From positions 39,413,371 through 39,477,370 of the forward strand of contig CM048557.1 of assembly GCA_026413225.1 (NCBI GenBank): 64,000 nt of DNA, given 5' to 3'. Numbering within the stretch: position 1 is the first letter of the stretch; every line of letters starts with the position of its first letter. Origin of the DNA: Otis tarda. Taxonomy: Eukaryota > Chordata > Aves > Otidiformes > Otididae. Positions 1 through 10,506 of this stretch are shown piece by piece. The notes under the pieces were generated by a model. The model was not told the origin of the DNA. It ran no database searches and worked only from the letters and a program-made list of their open reading frames with translations. Position numbers and translations under genes: made by a program.

Positions 1-298
1 GGTGGGCAGCTAATAGCAGCCTACCAATGCCTACAAGGAGGTCATCAAGACAGAGCCAGTTAAAACAAGAGATGTCCAAGGTGGATACAAGGGGAACTTT
101 TTTTTCCACCATGAAGACAGTGAAGCAGTGAAACAGATTGCCAAGAGAGGTTGTGAAGTCTCTATTCTCATAGGTTTTCAAGACCATAATGGATAAAGTC
201 CTAAACAGCCTGGCAGTACCTTACATCTGACCCAGTTTTGAGAGTCATCCTGAGGTCCCTTCCGGACTGACCTGTCCTATAATGCTAAGATTCTACAG
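1..298 (+). mobile_element. CR1 LINE 3' end, truncated by window start
   Basis: This is the 3' end of a CR1 non-LTR retrotransposon in sense orientation, continuing off the left edge. The recognisable landmarks come in the expected order: a GATGTCCAAGG...GGGGAAC block, a block matching the conserved 'ARG..PREVV' coding end (GCCAAGAGAGGTTGTGAAGTC), GTTTTCAAGACC...GGATAAAGTCC, the 3' UTR block CTGACCCAGTTTTGAG, CCTGAGGTCCCTTCC, and a degenerate terminal ATAATGCTAAGATTCTA. The 3' UTR differs from the other copies here (tail 'CTGAGGTCCCTTCC' rather than 'CCCTAACCATTCTATG'), so it belongs to a different CR1 subfamily. Coding sequence around 60-120 is shortened relative to the family form, implying internal deletion. 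It is non-functional. Family assignment is firm; the exact right edge is good to about 10 bp. Confidence 0.85.
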
Positions 299-2515
299 TG
301 TCTCATTACTTTGTTATTTTAACTCTTACTTATTTAGTTCTATTTCTATAACTTTATATTTTATTAATTTTACATTCATCGATATAAAATTTGAGAGGGA
401 AAAATGGGAAAGAGAAATGGAAAAAATAAATTTATTTCAAGATGAAGCAATAATGTCCAATAAAGATTTAAACTAGGTCTTCAACAGTTAGTTAAAATTT
501 ACTTATCCTGGCCACTAGTAAGTAAAGGCAGGAGCTTGTTACTAAAAAATACTTTCTTCAAAGGACAACTTAAACCAAATCAAATCCTACTACATGAAAC
601 TGCTGGAATTTTTGGTAGTTATTCTCTGTTACTCAAAGGAATAGGTTAAATAGATACATAAGTCAGAAATAAGTTCTCCACATAAAAAAAAAAAAAAGAA
701 ATAAAAAAAATAAATCCTACAGTACATGAATGAAGAAAAGAAACCATAAAGCAATCAAAAAGTATTCAAATTGAGCTATTAGAAAGTGTAGAAGTACACA
801 GTAAGGTCCTCAGGGGAGGAGAGTGAGGGGAGATTGAGGTTCATTTTACCATCCTGATACCATCTTTGAAATTAATTTGTATGGAAAAGTGTGAATCAGC
901 ATGATTTAATAGCATCTAATTTACCGTAAACCAGTCATATTGGGTTCCTTTTGTATTAGTATTTTAGTTTGGGTAACAGATGTGCTTCTGAGGCCAGCCT
1001 CCTGATCATTCGTTCTCACTGCATTTTATTTAACACTGCAGACAGGTCTTAGAACTTACCAATTGTAGTTCTTTTGGACAAAATCAAATCAAGCAACTAT
1101 ATTTAACTACTAATGGCCACTCAGTCCACAAGTCCAGACTAGAACTAGTCCAAAGTACAACCTTCTGAAATGCATGTAACACGGACATAGTTTCAGTACC
1201 AAATGTCACTCTCTAGATCTCTTCTCATTGGACTGCACTATTTACTAACACAGACATAGCAGTTACTTTAAGGAATTAAAGTACTTCTTATTCCTAAAAC
1301 AAACAAACAAAAAAACCCCAACCCTCATCTAAGGCATATTCTAAGAGATGAAAATTCAGTAACATCAACAGAAACTCTTCTATTGACTTCAAAGGAAACT
1401 GTATTTGATTGAAAAACAGATAATAGCTTATCAGTATGAAATCTTGTACTTACCTTTTGAATCCTAAATATTTTAAAAGGCTAAGTAAAAGAAACTGTCT
1501 GTGCTTTTTTTCTCAAATTGCTGTTTTTAACAAATAGTATCTTTTTTCTTTACTTGAAGTCAAAGGAAAATGAAACTTGGCTTCATATCTTTTTATTCTA
1601 GTGGCAGAGAATAAAGGTGTACCTCTATTGTCTAGAAGGAGAAGCTTAAGTCAACTTATCTATCCATGTTTCCATCAATTCAGAAAAAAAAAAAAACCAA
1701 CAAAAAAAAACCAAACCCCAAACAACTTGGCACAAAGTTAGGACTCAGGTATTAAGGATTCCTAGTAATAATGTTTCTGAATTAACAGCAAATGAATAGC
1801 TGCCTTTGATAGCACTTTTATAGCTGGGTACAGCTGGATTAAATTTAACTGCAAAGGGAACTCAATTTTCTTTGTCATCAATCTGACATTGTTTAACAGA
1901 TGTTTTCTGGAAACTATTGTAATCTTTTTAATTTGTCTCTCTGTAATGTGCAGCAAATATCCTTGGTTAATAGTCTGCTTATTAAATTTAACTCTTTTTC
2001 AATAGCATTTTTCATTGTTGCAGAAACTTTGAATCCTAATAACAAGGCTATAAAGAACACTGATTTCACTATGGTTTTAAAGCCTATTTTACAACAGACA
2101 CATGGTAAACCAGTCCTTAATATGACATAGTTTGTGACAGCCTAATGCCAATAGATAGTATAATAGATGAGGGAATCTTTAGTGATGAGTATTTGACTAA
2201 AAACTTGGAGATATGTTTTCTCCTGATTTTTTTTTTTTATTTCTCTGAATTCTTTCTCCCTTACACCATCTACCTTCTTGGCCCTTTACATGAACATCCT
2301 TCTACCCTCTACATCTCTAAAATGATATTCAGAATTGTTTTTCTTCCACTCCTAACATCAGCGTATCAAATTTTAGAGTACTTCTGTCACTGAAATGTGA
2401 AGTCTTCTCTGCACTTTCACTCTGTTTTTCTCTTCTTTCGCTGTAGAAGAATATATATCTTTGTAGGTATGAAGAATATATATCTTTGAAGATCTTACAT
2501 ATGTTCTTCTATTAC
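299..2515. other. AT-rich unique-looking spacer, no gene seen
   Basis: No exon, RNA gene or recognisable transposon was seen. The stretch contains A-rich runs (about 684-713 and 1683-1718) and a short imperfect duplication at 2446-2488, where GAAGAATATATATCTTTG recurs after 25 bp. The longest open frames are about 80 codons, of low complexity, and look like chance. Confidence 0.6.
2446..2488. repeat. Two-copy 25-bp tandem duplication
   Basis: GAAGAATATATATCTTTG occurs at 2446-2463 and again at 2471-2488, a period of 25 bp, just outside the 3' end of the large CR1 copy. It looks like a local slippage duplication; no function is implied. Confidence 0.8.
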
Positions 2516-4325
2516 AGAATCGCAGAATCACAGAACAGTTTGGCTTGGAAGAAACCCCCAAAGTTGTTCTAATCAAACTCTCCTGGTTGCTCAGAGCCTT
2601 CTCCAACCTGGCCTTGCATGTTTCCAAGGATGGGTGATCTACCACCTCTTCGGGCATCCTGTTCAAGTGTTCCAGCATCCTCATTGTAAAAAAAAAAAAA
2701 AATTTTCCTTATGTCTAATCTGAATCTGCCTTCTTCTATTTTAAAACTGTTACCCCTTGTCCTATCACAACAGACCCTGCTAAAGAGTTTTTCCTCATCT
2801 TGCTTATAAAATCCCATTAGGTAGAGGAAGAGCGCTATCAGGTCTCCACAGAGCCTCCTCTTCTCCAGGCTGAACAACCCCAACTTTCTCAGCCTGTCCT
2901 CATAGGAGAGGTGCTTCAGCCCTCTGATCAGCTTCATGGCTCTCCTCTGGACTCGCTCCAACAGGTCCACGTCCTTATTATGTTGGGTGCTCCAGAGCTG
3001 GATGCAGTACTCCGGGTGGGGTGTCACCAGAGAGAGTAGAGGGGGAGAATCACCTCCCTTGACCTGCTGGCCACGCTTCTTTTGATGTAGCCCAGGATGT
3101 GGTTGGCATTCTGGGCTGCAAGCTGGCTCATGCTGAGCTTCTTGTCCCACGTCCTTCTCCTCAGGGCTGGTCTCAATCCATTCTCCTCCCAGCCTGTATT
3201 TGTGCCTGGGATTGCCCTGACCCATGTGCAGGACCTTGTACTTGGCTGAACTTCATGTATTTTTCACAGGTCCACCTCTCCAGCCTGTCAAGGTCCCTCT
3301 GGATGGCATACCTCCCCTCCAGCATGTCAACTGCATTATATAGTTTGGCATCATTGGTGAATTTCCTGAGGGTGCACTCTATCCCACTGTCTATGTCACC
3401 AACAAAGATGTTAAACAGGGTCAGTCGCAATACTGACCCCCGAGGAATGCCACTCGTCACCAGTCTCCACTTGGACACTGAGCTGTTGACCACCACTCTC
3501 TGAGTGGCAGCCATCAGGTCAGTTCCTTGTCCACAGTCTGTCTGTCAAATTCATATCTCTCTAGTTTACAGACAAGGATGTTGTGCAGGATAGTGTCAAA
3601 TGTTTTGCGTAAGTCCAGGTAGATGACATCGGTTCATCATACATTGTCCACTGATGCTGCAACCCCACCATAGAAGACCACCAAATTGGTCAAGCATGAT
3701 TTGCCCTTAGTGAAGGTGTGCTGGCTGTCACCAGTCACGTCCTTATTTTCCATGTGTCTTAGCATGGCTTCCAGGAGAATCTGCTCCATGACCTTGCCAG
3801 GCACAGAAGTGAGACTGACTGGCCTGTAGTTACTCAGGTCTTCCTTATTTCGCTTTTTAAAAAAGGGGGTTATTTTACCCCTTTTCCAGTTGGCAAGAAC
3901 CTCACAAGACTGCCACAACTTCTCAAATATGATGGACAGTAACTTGGCAACTTCACCCACCAGTTCCCTCCAGACCCATGGATGCTTCTCATCAGGTCCC
4001 GTGGACTTGTGCACCTTCAGGTTCCTTAGATCGTCCCAAACCTTCTCTTCTGCTACAGTGGGCAGTTTTTTAGTCTCTCAGTCCTTGCTTTTGCCTTCTG
4101 TGACTTGGGCAATGTGGCTAGAGCCGGTGAAGACTGAGGCAAAAAAAGTCATTCTCCATGTCCTGGGTAACCATGTCTCCCATTTCCTTTTGGAGATGGC
4201 CCACATTCTCCCTGGTCTTCCTTTTATACCAGAAGCTTTTTTTTTGCTGTCGTTGCCTTCCCTGGTCAGATTTAATTCTGTCAGGGCTTTAGCCTTCCTT
4301 ACCTGACCCTTGTTATAATTTATTA
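2516..4325 (-). mobile_element. CR1 LINE, about 1.8 kb, 5'-truncated
   Basis: A long CR1 retrotransposon inserted in antisense. Its 3' terminus is at the left end (CAGAATCGCAGAATCACAGAA, the complement of the CR1 ATTCTGTG-type tail). Reading the minus strand leftwards from about 4325 gives the linker between endonuclease and RT, then the RT fingers/palm, then the C-terminal domain ending near 2570. The 3' UTR between the coding end and terminal repeat is short, suggesting a deletion. The endonuclease part and 5' UTR are absent, which is the usual 5' truncation of LINE insertions. Many frameshifts and stops mean it cannot encode a protein. Confidence is high for the family; the right edge is uncertain by some tens of bases because that end is decayed. 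Confidence 0.92.
2570..4316 (-). pseudogene. CR1 ORF2 (reverse transcriptase) remnant
   Basis: Remnant of the CR1 ORF2 reverse transcriptase. An open stretch at 3637-4014 covers the RT fingers, with '[11 protein letters not shown]', '[20 protein letters not shown]' and '[12 protein letters not shown]'. It ends in two adjacent stop codons near 3632-3637. The same frame then resumes as 'TDVIYLDLRKTFDT', which is palm motif A with its aspartate kept. A frameshift near 3514 leads to 3173-3514, where 'VTSGIPRGSV' (motif B) and 'KFTNDAKL' (motif C) are visible. Motif C normally has a double aspartate (ADD) and here reads ND, so a catalytic residue is lost as well. A further frame, 2569-3225, carries the C-terminal region with 'HPEYCIQLW' and '[16 protein letters not shown]'. 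The element is dead by several independent lesions. Confidence 0.9.
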
Positions 4326-4629
4326 TTTGTTTTAAGTCATACCTACAAAAAAAACCTAGGCACTGTACAAAACAGATAATAATTCTTATTAAGAATACTT
4401 CTTAAAGCTGAAGAAGTTTACAGTTCTAATTCTGTAAAATATAATACACAGGCTCACTCTTTGCCTACTTGACATGTTGTTCTCCTCTACATTTGGTATA
4501 TATAAATCTTTCTCCACTGCATAGCTCTTGTTACCACTGAGAATTTTTCATAAACACATCAAAAAGACCTGCAAGATCTCAGCATGATTATAAGGTACAT
4601 AGGAAAGATGAGTTAAGAAGACCTATAAC

Positions 4630-4680
4630 ACTAGCTGGAAGCCTAGAACAGGTACTACTAGCTGGAAGCCTAGAACAGGT
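4630..4680. repeat. Perfect two-copy direct repeat, period 27 bp
   Basis: A 24-base sequence beginning ACTAGCTGGAAGCC and ending TAGAACAGGT is present at 4630-4653 and again, identically, at 4657-4680, separated by ACT. The perfect identity suggests a recent local duplication or a length polymorphism. Confidence 0.92.
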
Positions 4681-6662
4681 GACTATGCTGTGAAATTAAC
4701 ATAAGACTTAAATTAATGATCAAATACGTTACATTCCAAGAATTAAATAAATTAGAGTTTAAAAAAAAATACCATGGATTTGATGAGTCAGAAATGTAAT
4801 GCCAGCCTTGCTAAAATATAGATGAAGAAAAAGTCACAAATTCTTCGGAAATTTTACTGAAGAGGGAGCTAAATCCTAAACTGAAAAAAAAACCCAATAA
4901 TCATATGTATTAAATTAAGCACACATTTATGTGCTTAATTCTATCTCTATCTGTAGTGTCTGAATTTATCAGAAACACAAACACTTTTATTGATTTTTAT
5001 TATTTTTATTTTTAATCTAGAAACTTAACCTGTTTATGGAACTTGTGGAATAGAAGTGAATACAAACAAAGGTAAATTACTAAAGAAGATCTGTCTGAAT
5101 ACAAACAAATTAAGAGAAAAATAGTAGAGTTTCAACAGGCAGAGGCCATTACACATGTGTAGAAGACTGAAGACTTAGGGCAGCAACACATTCAACATGT
5201 ACACACAAGCACAGTAATGTGTACTGTTGTTAAAGCAGAAATTAATACTTTTAATTATTGCATAGTATGGGAAAAGTAAACATGTATTATAAGATATTTC
5301 AGAGTTTATTAGTACATACAAAATAATAGTAAGGGATATATGTCAAATTATATTGCAAAATATTGCTTTCCTGTGCTACTACTTTGTTACACCATGTGAC
5401 TTCAGCAGGCATTTGGGGATGGTTTCTTCACTGTCGTATTTATTTTGGGCATTGGCTTTAGTTTTTCCAGAAAAGTCTGCATATAGATTTTTCAGAACTA
5501 AATACTAATCTTCTGTGAAAAGGCAAAGACTCTTCCTCTGTCCTTTATTGTAGGCATATTACTTTAAAACTTCAAAGTTTTTGTGTATTGCTGGAGGAGG
5601 AAAAAGTCGGATTGATCCTATAGCCAGATAGAAGAAGGTAGTGTTAAATCACACAATACGGGAGAAGACAGTCACCTCCTTCAGGAAGAAAGTCAGAGGG
5701 AGGCATGCTATTTGTGAAAGAACCCAAGAAAGTTTTATCCCTGTCTAAGATTTGGGTAGTTTGCTTTAAAGATTTCACATTGACTTTGTTTCATTTCATA
5801 GTAAAATATCAAAGTATGCTCTGAAATGACATATACCCTGTGTGAAGGCACATCCCACCACATTGCAGAGTTACTGTTTAAATGCATATTTAAAGCTTCT
5901 ATACAAAATAAAATAGCATCCGGATAGGTGATTAAGAATCCTCTTAGAATATCCCACTAGTTTGAACACTTATCTGGCTTGTCAGAGATGTCTTTCTTAC
6001 GAGATCTGAAATGTGCATTTGCAGGTTCTTAGAAAATACCATTACTGCTGTAGAGTTTCTATAAGATAATGGTATTCACTTGTCTAGAGAAACTAAGAAA
6101 AACTGAAGACTTGATTCCATAACCCAAAGATGGCTCCATAACATCAAGAGACATGGGAAAGTTATCCTCCATTTCTTAAAATTAGCATTTAGTGTAAAAC
6201 AAACCCAACCTTTTATTTATTTAAAAATATTCTTATTTATAAATTATTAATAAAACAATTTATTTATTTAATAACCTACATTTTAGTATAACTACTCTTG
6301 CTATTAGTGTTTAGTATAAAGTAGAATTGTCCCAGGAGAGATATCTTTCTTAGAATTTCTTTCATACCTAAGGAATTTCTGAGATGAAATCACATCACTA
6401 GTGGACATTTATTCCATTAATTTATTTGATAATTTAAAAAAAAAAATTATATGTTAGACACCAACAGTATCCTATATTATTTAATTTTACAATCCTATAT
6501 TATGTTTGGTATAAAATTATTTCCTCCTAATGTTTTTAAAATTTCTGCTCAACAAGTTCATGTAATGTCATCTAGTTATTATTTTATTAATTTGGGGAAT
6601 ATTTTTCAGTTTTCCAAAACAGAAGCCAATTTTTTTTTTGCCACTGTTCTTACGTAGTATGA

Positions 6663-6711
6663 ACAATGAAACAATGAAAACACACACACAATGAAAACAC
6701 TCACAATGAAA
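6663..6711. repeat. Degenerate CAATGAAAAC / CA simple repeat
   Basis: CAATGAAA-type units recur four times and are interrupted by a short (CA)n tract. This is ordinary low-complexity sequence. Confidence 0.7.
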
Positions 6712-6794
6712 ATATTTTTTTTTTTCCTGAGCAGTAATAACTAAATCAGAGTTCATCACTATGTACTTTTAGTTAGGGCTGTCTCATGTGCATT

Positions 6795-7325
6795 AGTTAG
6801 CATTTACTGATGTTGAATTTCACCTGTCATTTTATCCTTCAGTCACTCAACTCTTGAAACACTCTCACGTAATTTTACCATCACCGTTATTCAGAGCAGT
6901 CAAAAAAACAGTAGACGTTGTCACATAACCGTTCATCACCTTTTCCAGGTCATTTATACTGAACAGATATCTCAGCAGATCTCTTCATTGTGAGAACTAA
7001 TAATTTATTCCTACCTTTTATTTTCTATCTGTTAACCATGCATCACTCTACAAGAGGACTTTGTACCTTATTTCAAGAAAAACTGTTGTCTTTTTCAGAT
7101 AAGAACATAAAAAACTTCAGTAGTTTAAGTACACTATATCTGCAGAGTTTCTTTTCCCTATATTTGGTGATGTCTACAAAGATCGCAATAGATTTCTGAG
7201 GCCTGGCCTGCCCCTCCTACAAAATCTGCTTGAACTTTCTCCATTTTGTCATTTACCTGCATGTTTACTGATTTCATATTTTATTTTACATTCGTGCTGG
7301 GCTAACTGACCAATAGTTTTATGAA
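6795..7325 (-). mobile_element. Ancient, highly diverged CR1 fragment (RT region)
   Basis: No single stretch is well conserved, but a series of blocks appears in the order expected for the antisense of an old CR1 RT domain. These are 'GATGTTGAATTTCACCTGTC', 'TTCCAGGTCATTTATACTGA', 'CATTGTGAGAACTAATAATT' with 'TATTCCTACC', 'TAAGTACACTATATCTGCAG', and a GCTGGGCTAACTGACCAATAG block. Translating the minus strand around 6990-7060 gives a 'WLTDRK(stop)KVGIN' remnant of the conserved 'W..DR.Q.V.I' region after RT motif A. The divergence is far greater than for the other CR1 copies, so this is probably from an early archosaur or amniote CR1 radiation. Edges are approximate (about 30 bp). It was recognised by recall of the family's general form, not by alignment. 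Confidence 0.7.
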
Positions 7326-10020
7326 ACTGACCTTCGTGCTTTAAATTAAGCAGAGAAAGAGTTCAAACTTAGGTTTTCACCTTCTAGTGATGCTATCATT
7401 TGGCTGAAGCAGACCACCTCTGTCGCTAGAAACAGGGGGCATTTTGTTTGTTTGGGATGGAGCAAAGGCATTCTGGGTTATGCACTTAACTCCACGCACA
7501 CATCTGATCATTTTGAATTTCAAACACAGACAAGACTTTCTAGCATTTACTAAGAGCAAGCTCAGGCAACTATCCACACCGATTTTCCATGGGCAATTTG
7601 TCCCTCTATTGTAGGAAGCCCAAGGTTATATCTCTACAAGCAAATCACATACGTCCAGGGGGATTTCCAGTGACGAGGCCAGCCGGTACAGAAACAGTCC
7701 CTGGAGCCCTGAAGAGCAGATTAAAAAAAAAGGGTGATCCTGGATTTACAAAGGAAGGGGTGGGCTGGGTAAATAGGTGTGGATGGCACTCTGCGAGGGA
7801 ACGCAGCACCATCACATGAATTAAAAAGAACAAAACTACTGATGCCCAAGACAGCAGTGTGCTGATGGAAAGCTTGTGTTAGTATGTGAGACATGAGTGG
7901 AGTGGTGATGGTGGAAACATTATATATTGCTTGCTGTGCTGGTGTTATATTCCAAACCAATGGCGTATTCCCCTTTTCTGTGATGTTTTCCATCAAGAGA
8001 TGAAAACACATGGCATAAATGGAAAGGTGGTGATAGCTGTAGTGAAAAGACTATCAGTTTGAGGCTGAACTTGTCAGTCCCTGCAACAAAGAGGATTATA
8101 GGCCATGCTCACCTCTGCTGCATGTAATAAGAGTGGAGAACAGGAGGAAGCTGTCAGGTGGGGAAAGCAAAATCCATAATAGCACAGTGAGTGTTTTATT
8201 CCTAATAGAGATGAACACTCAGGCCTTGGGCTTTTGTCTAGATGACTACCTATAATCATGAACGCTGTTTGCATTTTCCTGTTCCAAATAATATTGTTGG
8301 AAAGTCATCATAAATCAGAGAAGGAAAAGACTACTGAACAGACATTGATCTCCATGTTCAATAGCTACTGAAGTAGTTTCAAGAATGAACAGCAATGGTC
8401 AAAGTATTAGATTGTAACTGGCCAGTGTTGTCCAAGGCTGCTCTGAAAATGGTCTACACAGGTTTGGGTCACTTAACAACTTTCTGAGTGTTTGCGACAG
8501 TTTTAAAGGAGACGACTGTCTGAAGAAAAGTGAGGATAGATAAGTCCTGATGCCATTTGATGTCTTTAACAACAGCCAAGGTCAAATACGTCTTGCTTTT
8601 CTGTTAGCATTTCTTCTTAACACTATGAAAAGACAGCGATAAATTAGAGTGATGATGAAAGACATGTGGACTGTGACAGCTGAAAACTACACCCCAGGAG
8701 AGGGAATATATCATAGTCCTGTGTGATGCAGGGAACATCTTTCTTGCAGCCCTTTTTGTTTCTAGCAAGTCAGCAAATGAAGGTCAATAAATTACAGGAC
8801 TGGAACTCTTAAAGAAACATAATAGAGCCTAATGTGATTATATGTTCTCTATCTTGCCATCCTACTGGAAATACGTTCCCTCTTTTCAGTAGAGATATCC
8901 TTGAATATTAGTCATAATCAGAGGGCCTCAGAAATATGTAGGGCCAAATGGTCCCAGAAACTTTCTTTAATTTGAGTTAGCTTCTTTAGCTGTATCTCCA
9001 AGTGTCCTCCAAGAGCAAATAAATAAAAAAAAAAAAAAAGTCTCTGTAATAGAGATCTTTAAGAGAACAGTAAAGATGCAGCCTCAGTCCTTAGGGTTTT
9101 TTTGTGCATTATGCCCCAATTTGAGCAGCAAAGTGTCTTGCACACATCTATGCTAATTAAAAAAGATTTTGGGAAGTGCTGAGGGAAAGTTTTGCTGTAA
9201 CCTTGACTGCAACATTGCAATCTTTGTCCATAGTTTCCAAAGAATTAACATAATTGTGCATCATAATGTGAAAAGTTAACTGTGTGCCTGCTTCTCCTCT
9301 TAAAAACATTTGTAGGTGATGCAATTTCTCTTGGAAAGTCTTTTGTTATTGTGCTTGAAGAAAATTTTAAGCTATTTTTTTGAAAGCACATTCCAGTTCA
9401 GTAACTAGAGGTTTATGTAACCTACAGTGAATGGAGTTGCACTTCAGGTCAGTATCATGTAAAGATGCCTTTTATAAGATGGATTTCTTTGTTTTGTTTT
9501 GTTAAGACTGTGACTGGGGAAAAAAGATGTGATAGGAAAAGATAAATATATACATAAAATGGCATGTTTCTGCACATGTTCAACCAGAAGAAAATAAGTG
9601 ACTGCTAAATAAGGTACAGTTAATAATTATTTTTCATGTTCCTCTGACTGAGTAAGAACTTATGTGTCTTATGCAATGTGTAAAAAACTGCTTTACTGAT
9701 TGCACGTGTGCAAAGAGTTGTCAAAGCTTCAGATTTATAATGAAAAAGGGAAAAAGAAAAAAAACTATTTCTCTTAATACTGTATTTTAAGTCTGGAGAA
9801 TTTAATTTTCCATCTTGGCAGATGCCTATATTTCTTAATTTGGAAAACTGAAATTTGACAGGAGCAGAATTTTTGGGGGGATAGTGGTTTGTTGTAGAAG
9901 ATGGTACTGCAGTTGGATAATAGTTGAAAGACAGTGAAGTCTCAGTTTCCACAGAGCTTTGAATTTGGGTTTCCTCCATTCCAAGCAAATATTATAATCA
10001 CCATTATGTTATGGAGGCTA
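7326..10020. other. Spacer, no gene seen
   Basis: No supported gene. The part at about 7580-7830 has a more balanced base composition and overlapping open frames on both strands (76 and 62 codons), but these match no family I recognise and lack exon-like splice context. The remainder is AT-rich, with an A-run near 9026-9040. Confidence 0.55.
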
Positions 10021-10506
10021 CAGACCGTTGGAGAGGGTCCAGAGGAGTGCCATGAAGATGATCAGAGGGCTGGAGCACCTCTCCTACAAGGACAGGCTGA
10101 GAGAGTTGGGGTTGTTCAGCTTGGAGAAGAGGAGGCTCTGTGGAGACCTGATAGCGGTCTTTCAGTACCTCAAGGGGGCCTACAGGAAAGATGGGGAGAG
10201 GCTGTTCAGTAGGGCCTCTTGTGACAGGACTAGGGGTAACGGTTTCAAAATAGAGAGAGGTAGATTTAGGTTAGATATTAAGAAAATATTTTTTACAATG
10301 CGAGTTGCAGAGCACTGGAACAGGTTGCCCAGAGTGGTGGTGGATGCCCCATCTCTGGAAATATTCTAGGCCAGGTTGGATGAGGCTCTGAGCAACCTGA
10401 TCTAGTTGGGGATGTCCCTATTCCTTGCAGGGGGGTTGAAGTAGATGACCTTTGAAGGTTCCTTCCAACCCTAACCATTCTATGATTCTATGATTCTGTG
10501 ATTCTG
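10021..10506 (+). mobile_element. CR1 LINE 3' fragment
   Basis: A 5'-truncated CR1 copy in sense orientation. It begins at GACCGTTGGAGAGGGTCCAG and ends in the terminal repeat CTATGATTCTATGATTCTGTG. An uninterrupted frame at 10028-10369 covers the last part of ORF2, with 'RVQRSAMKMIRGLEHLSYKD', '[20 protein letters not shown]', '[20 protein letters not shown]' and 'HWNRLPRVVVDAPSLE'. A TAG then replaces the usual continuation, followed by the 3' UTR block GGGATGTCCCTATTCCTTGC. The intact frame over some 114 codons shows low divergence, but only the C-terminal piece is present, with no RT catalytic core. It shares its 3' end with the copy at 51644-52465, so both belong to one subfamily. Confidence 0.95.

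Larger units (their letters stand above)
4326..6794. other. AT-rich spacer, no gene seen
   Basis: Unique-looking AT-rich sequence without supported exons or RNA genes. It includes the 27-bp-period duplication at 4630-4680, an extremely AT-rich patch at about 6205-6275, and a CAATGAAAAC-type simple repeat at 6663-6711. Confidence 0.6.

Noticed and set aside
3890-4306. 138-codon open frame on the plus strand
   Set aside because: It is the antisense shadow of the CR1 reverse transcriptase region.
7589-7833. Overlapping frames of 76 and 62 codons in a composition-balanced patch
   Set aside because: No family resemblance, and antisense overlap suggests mere composition.
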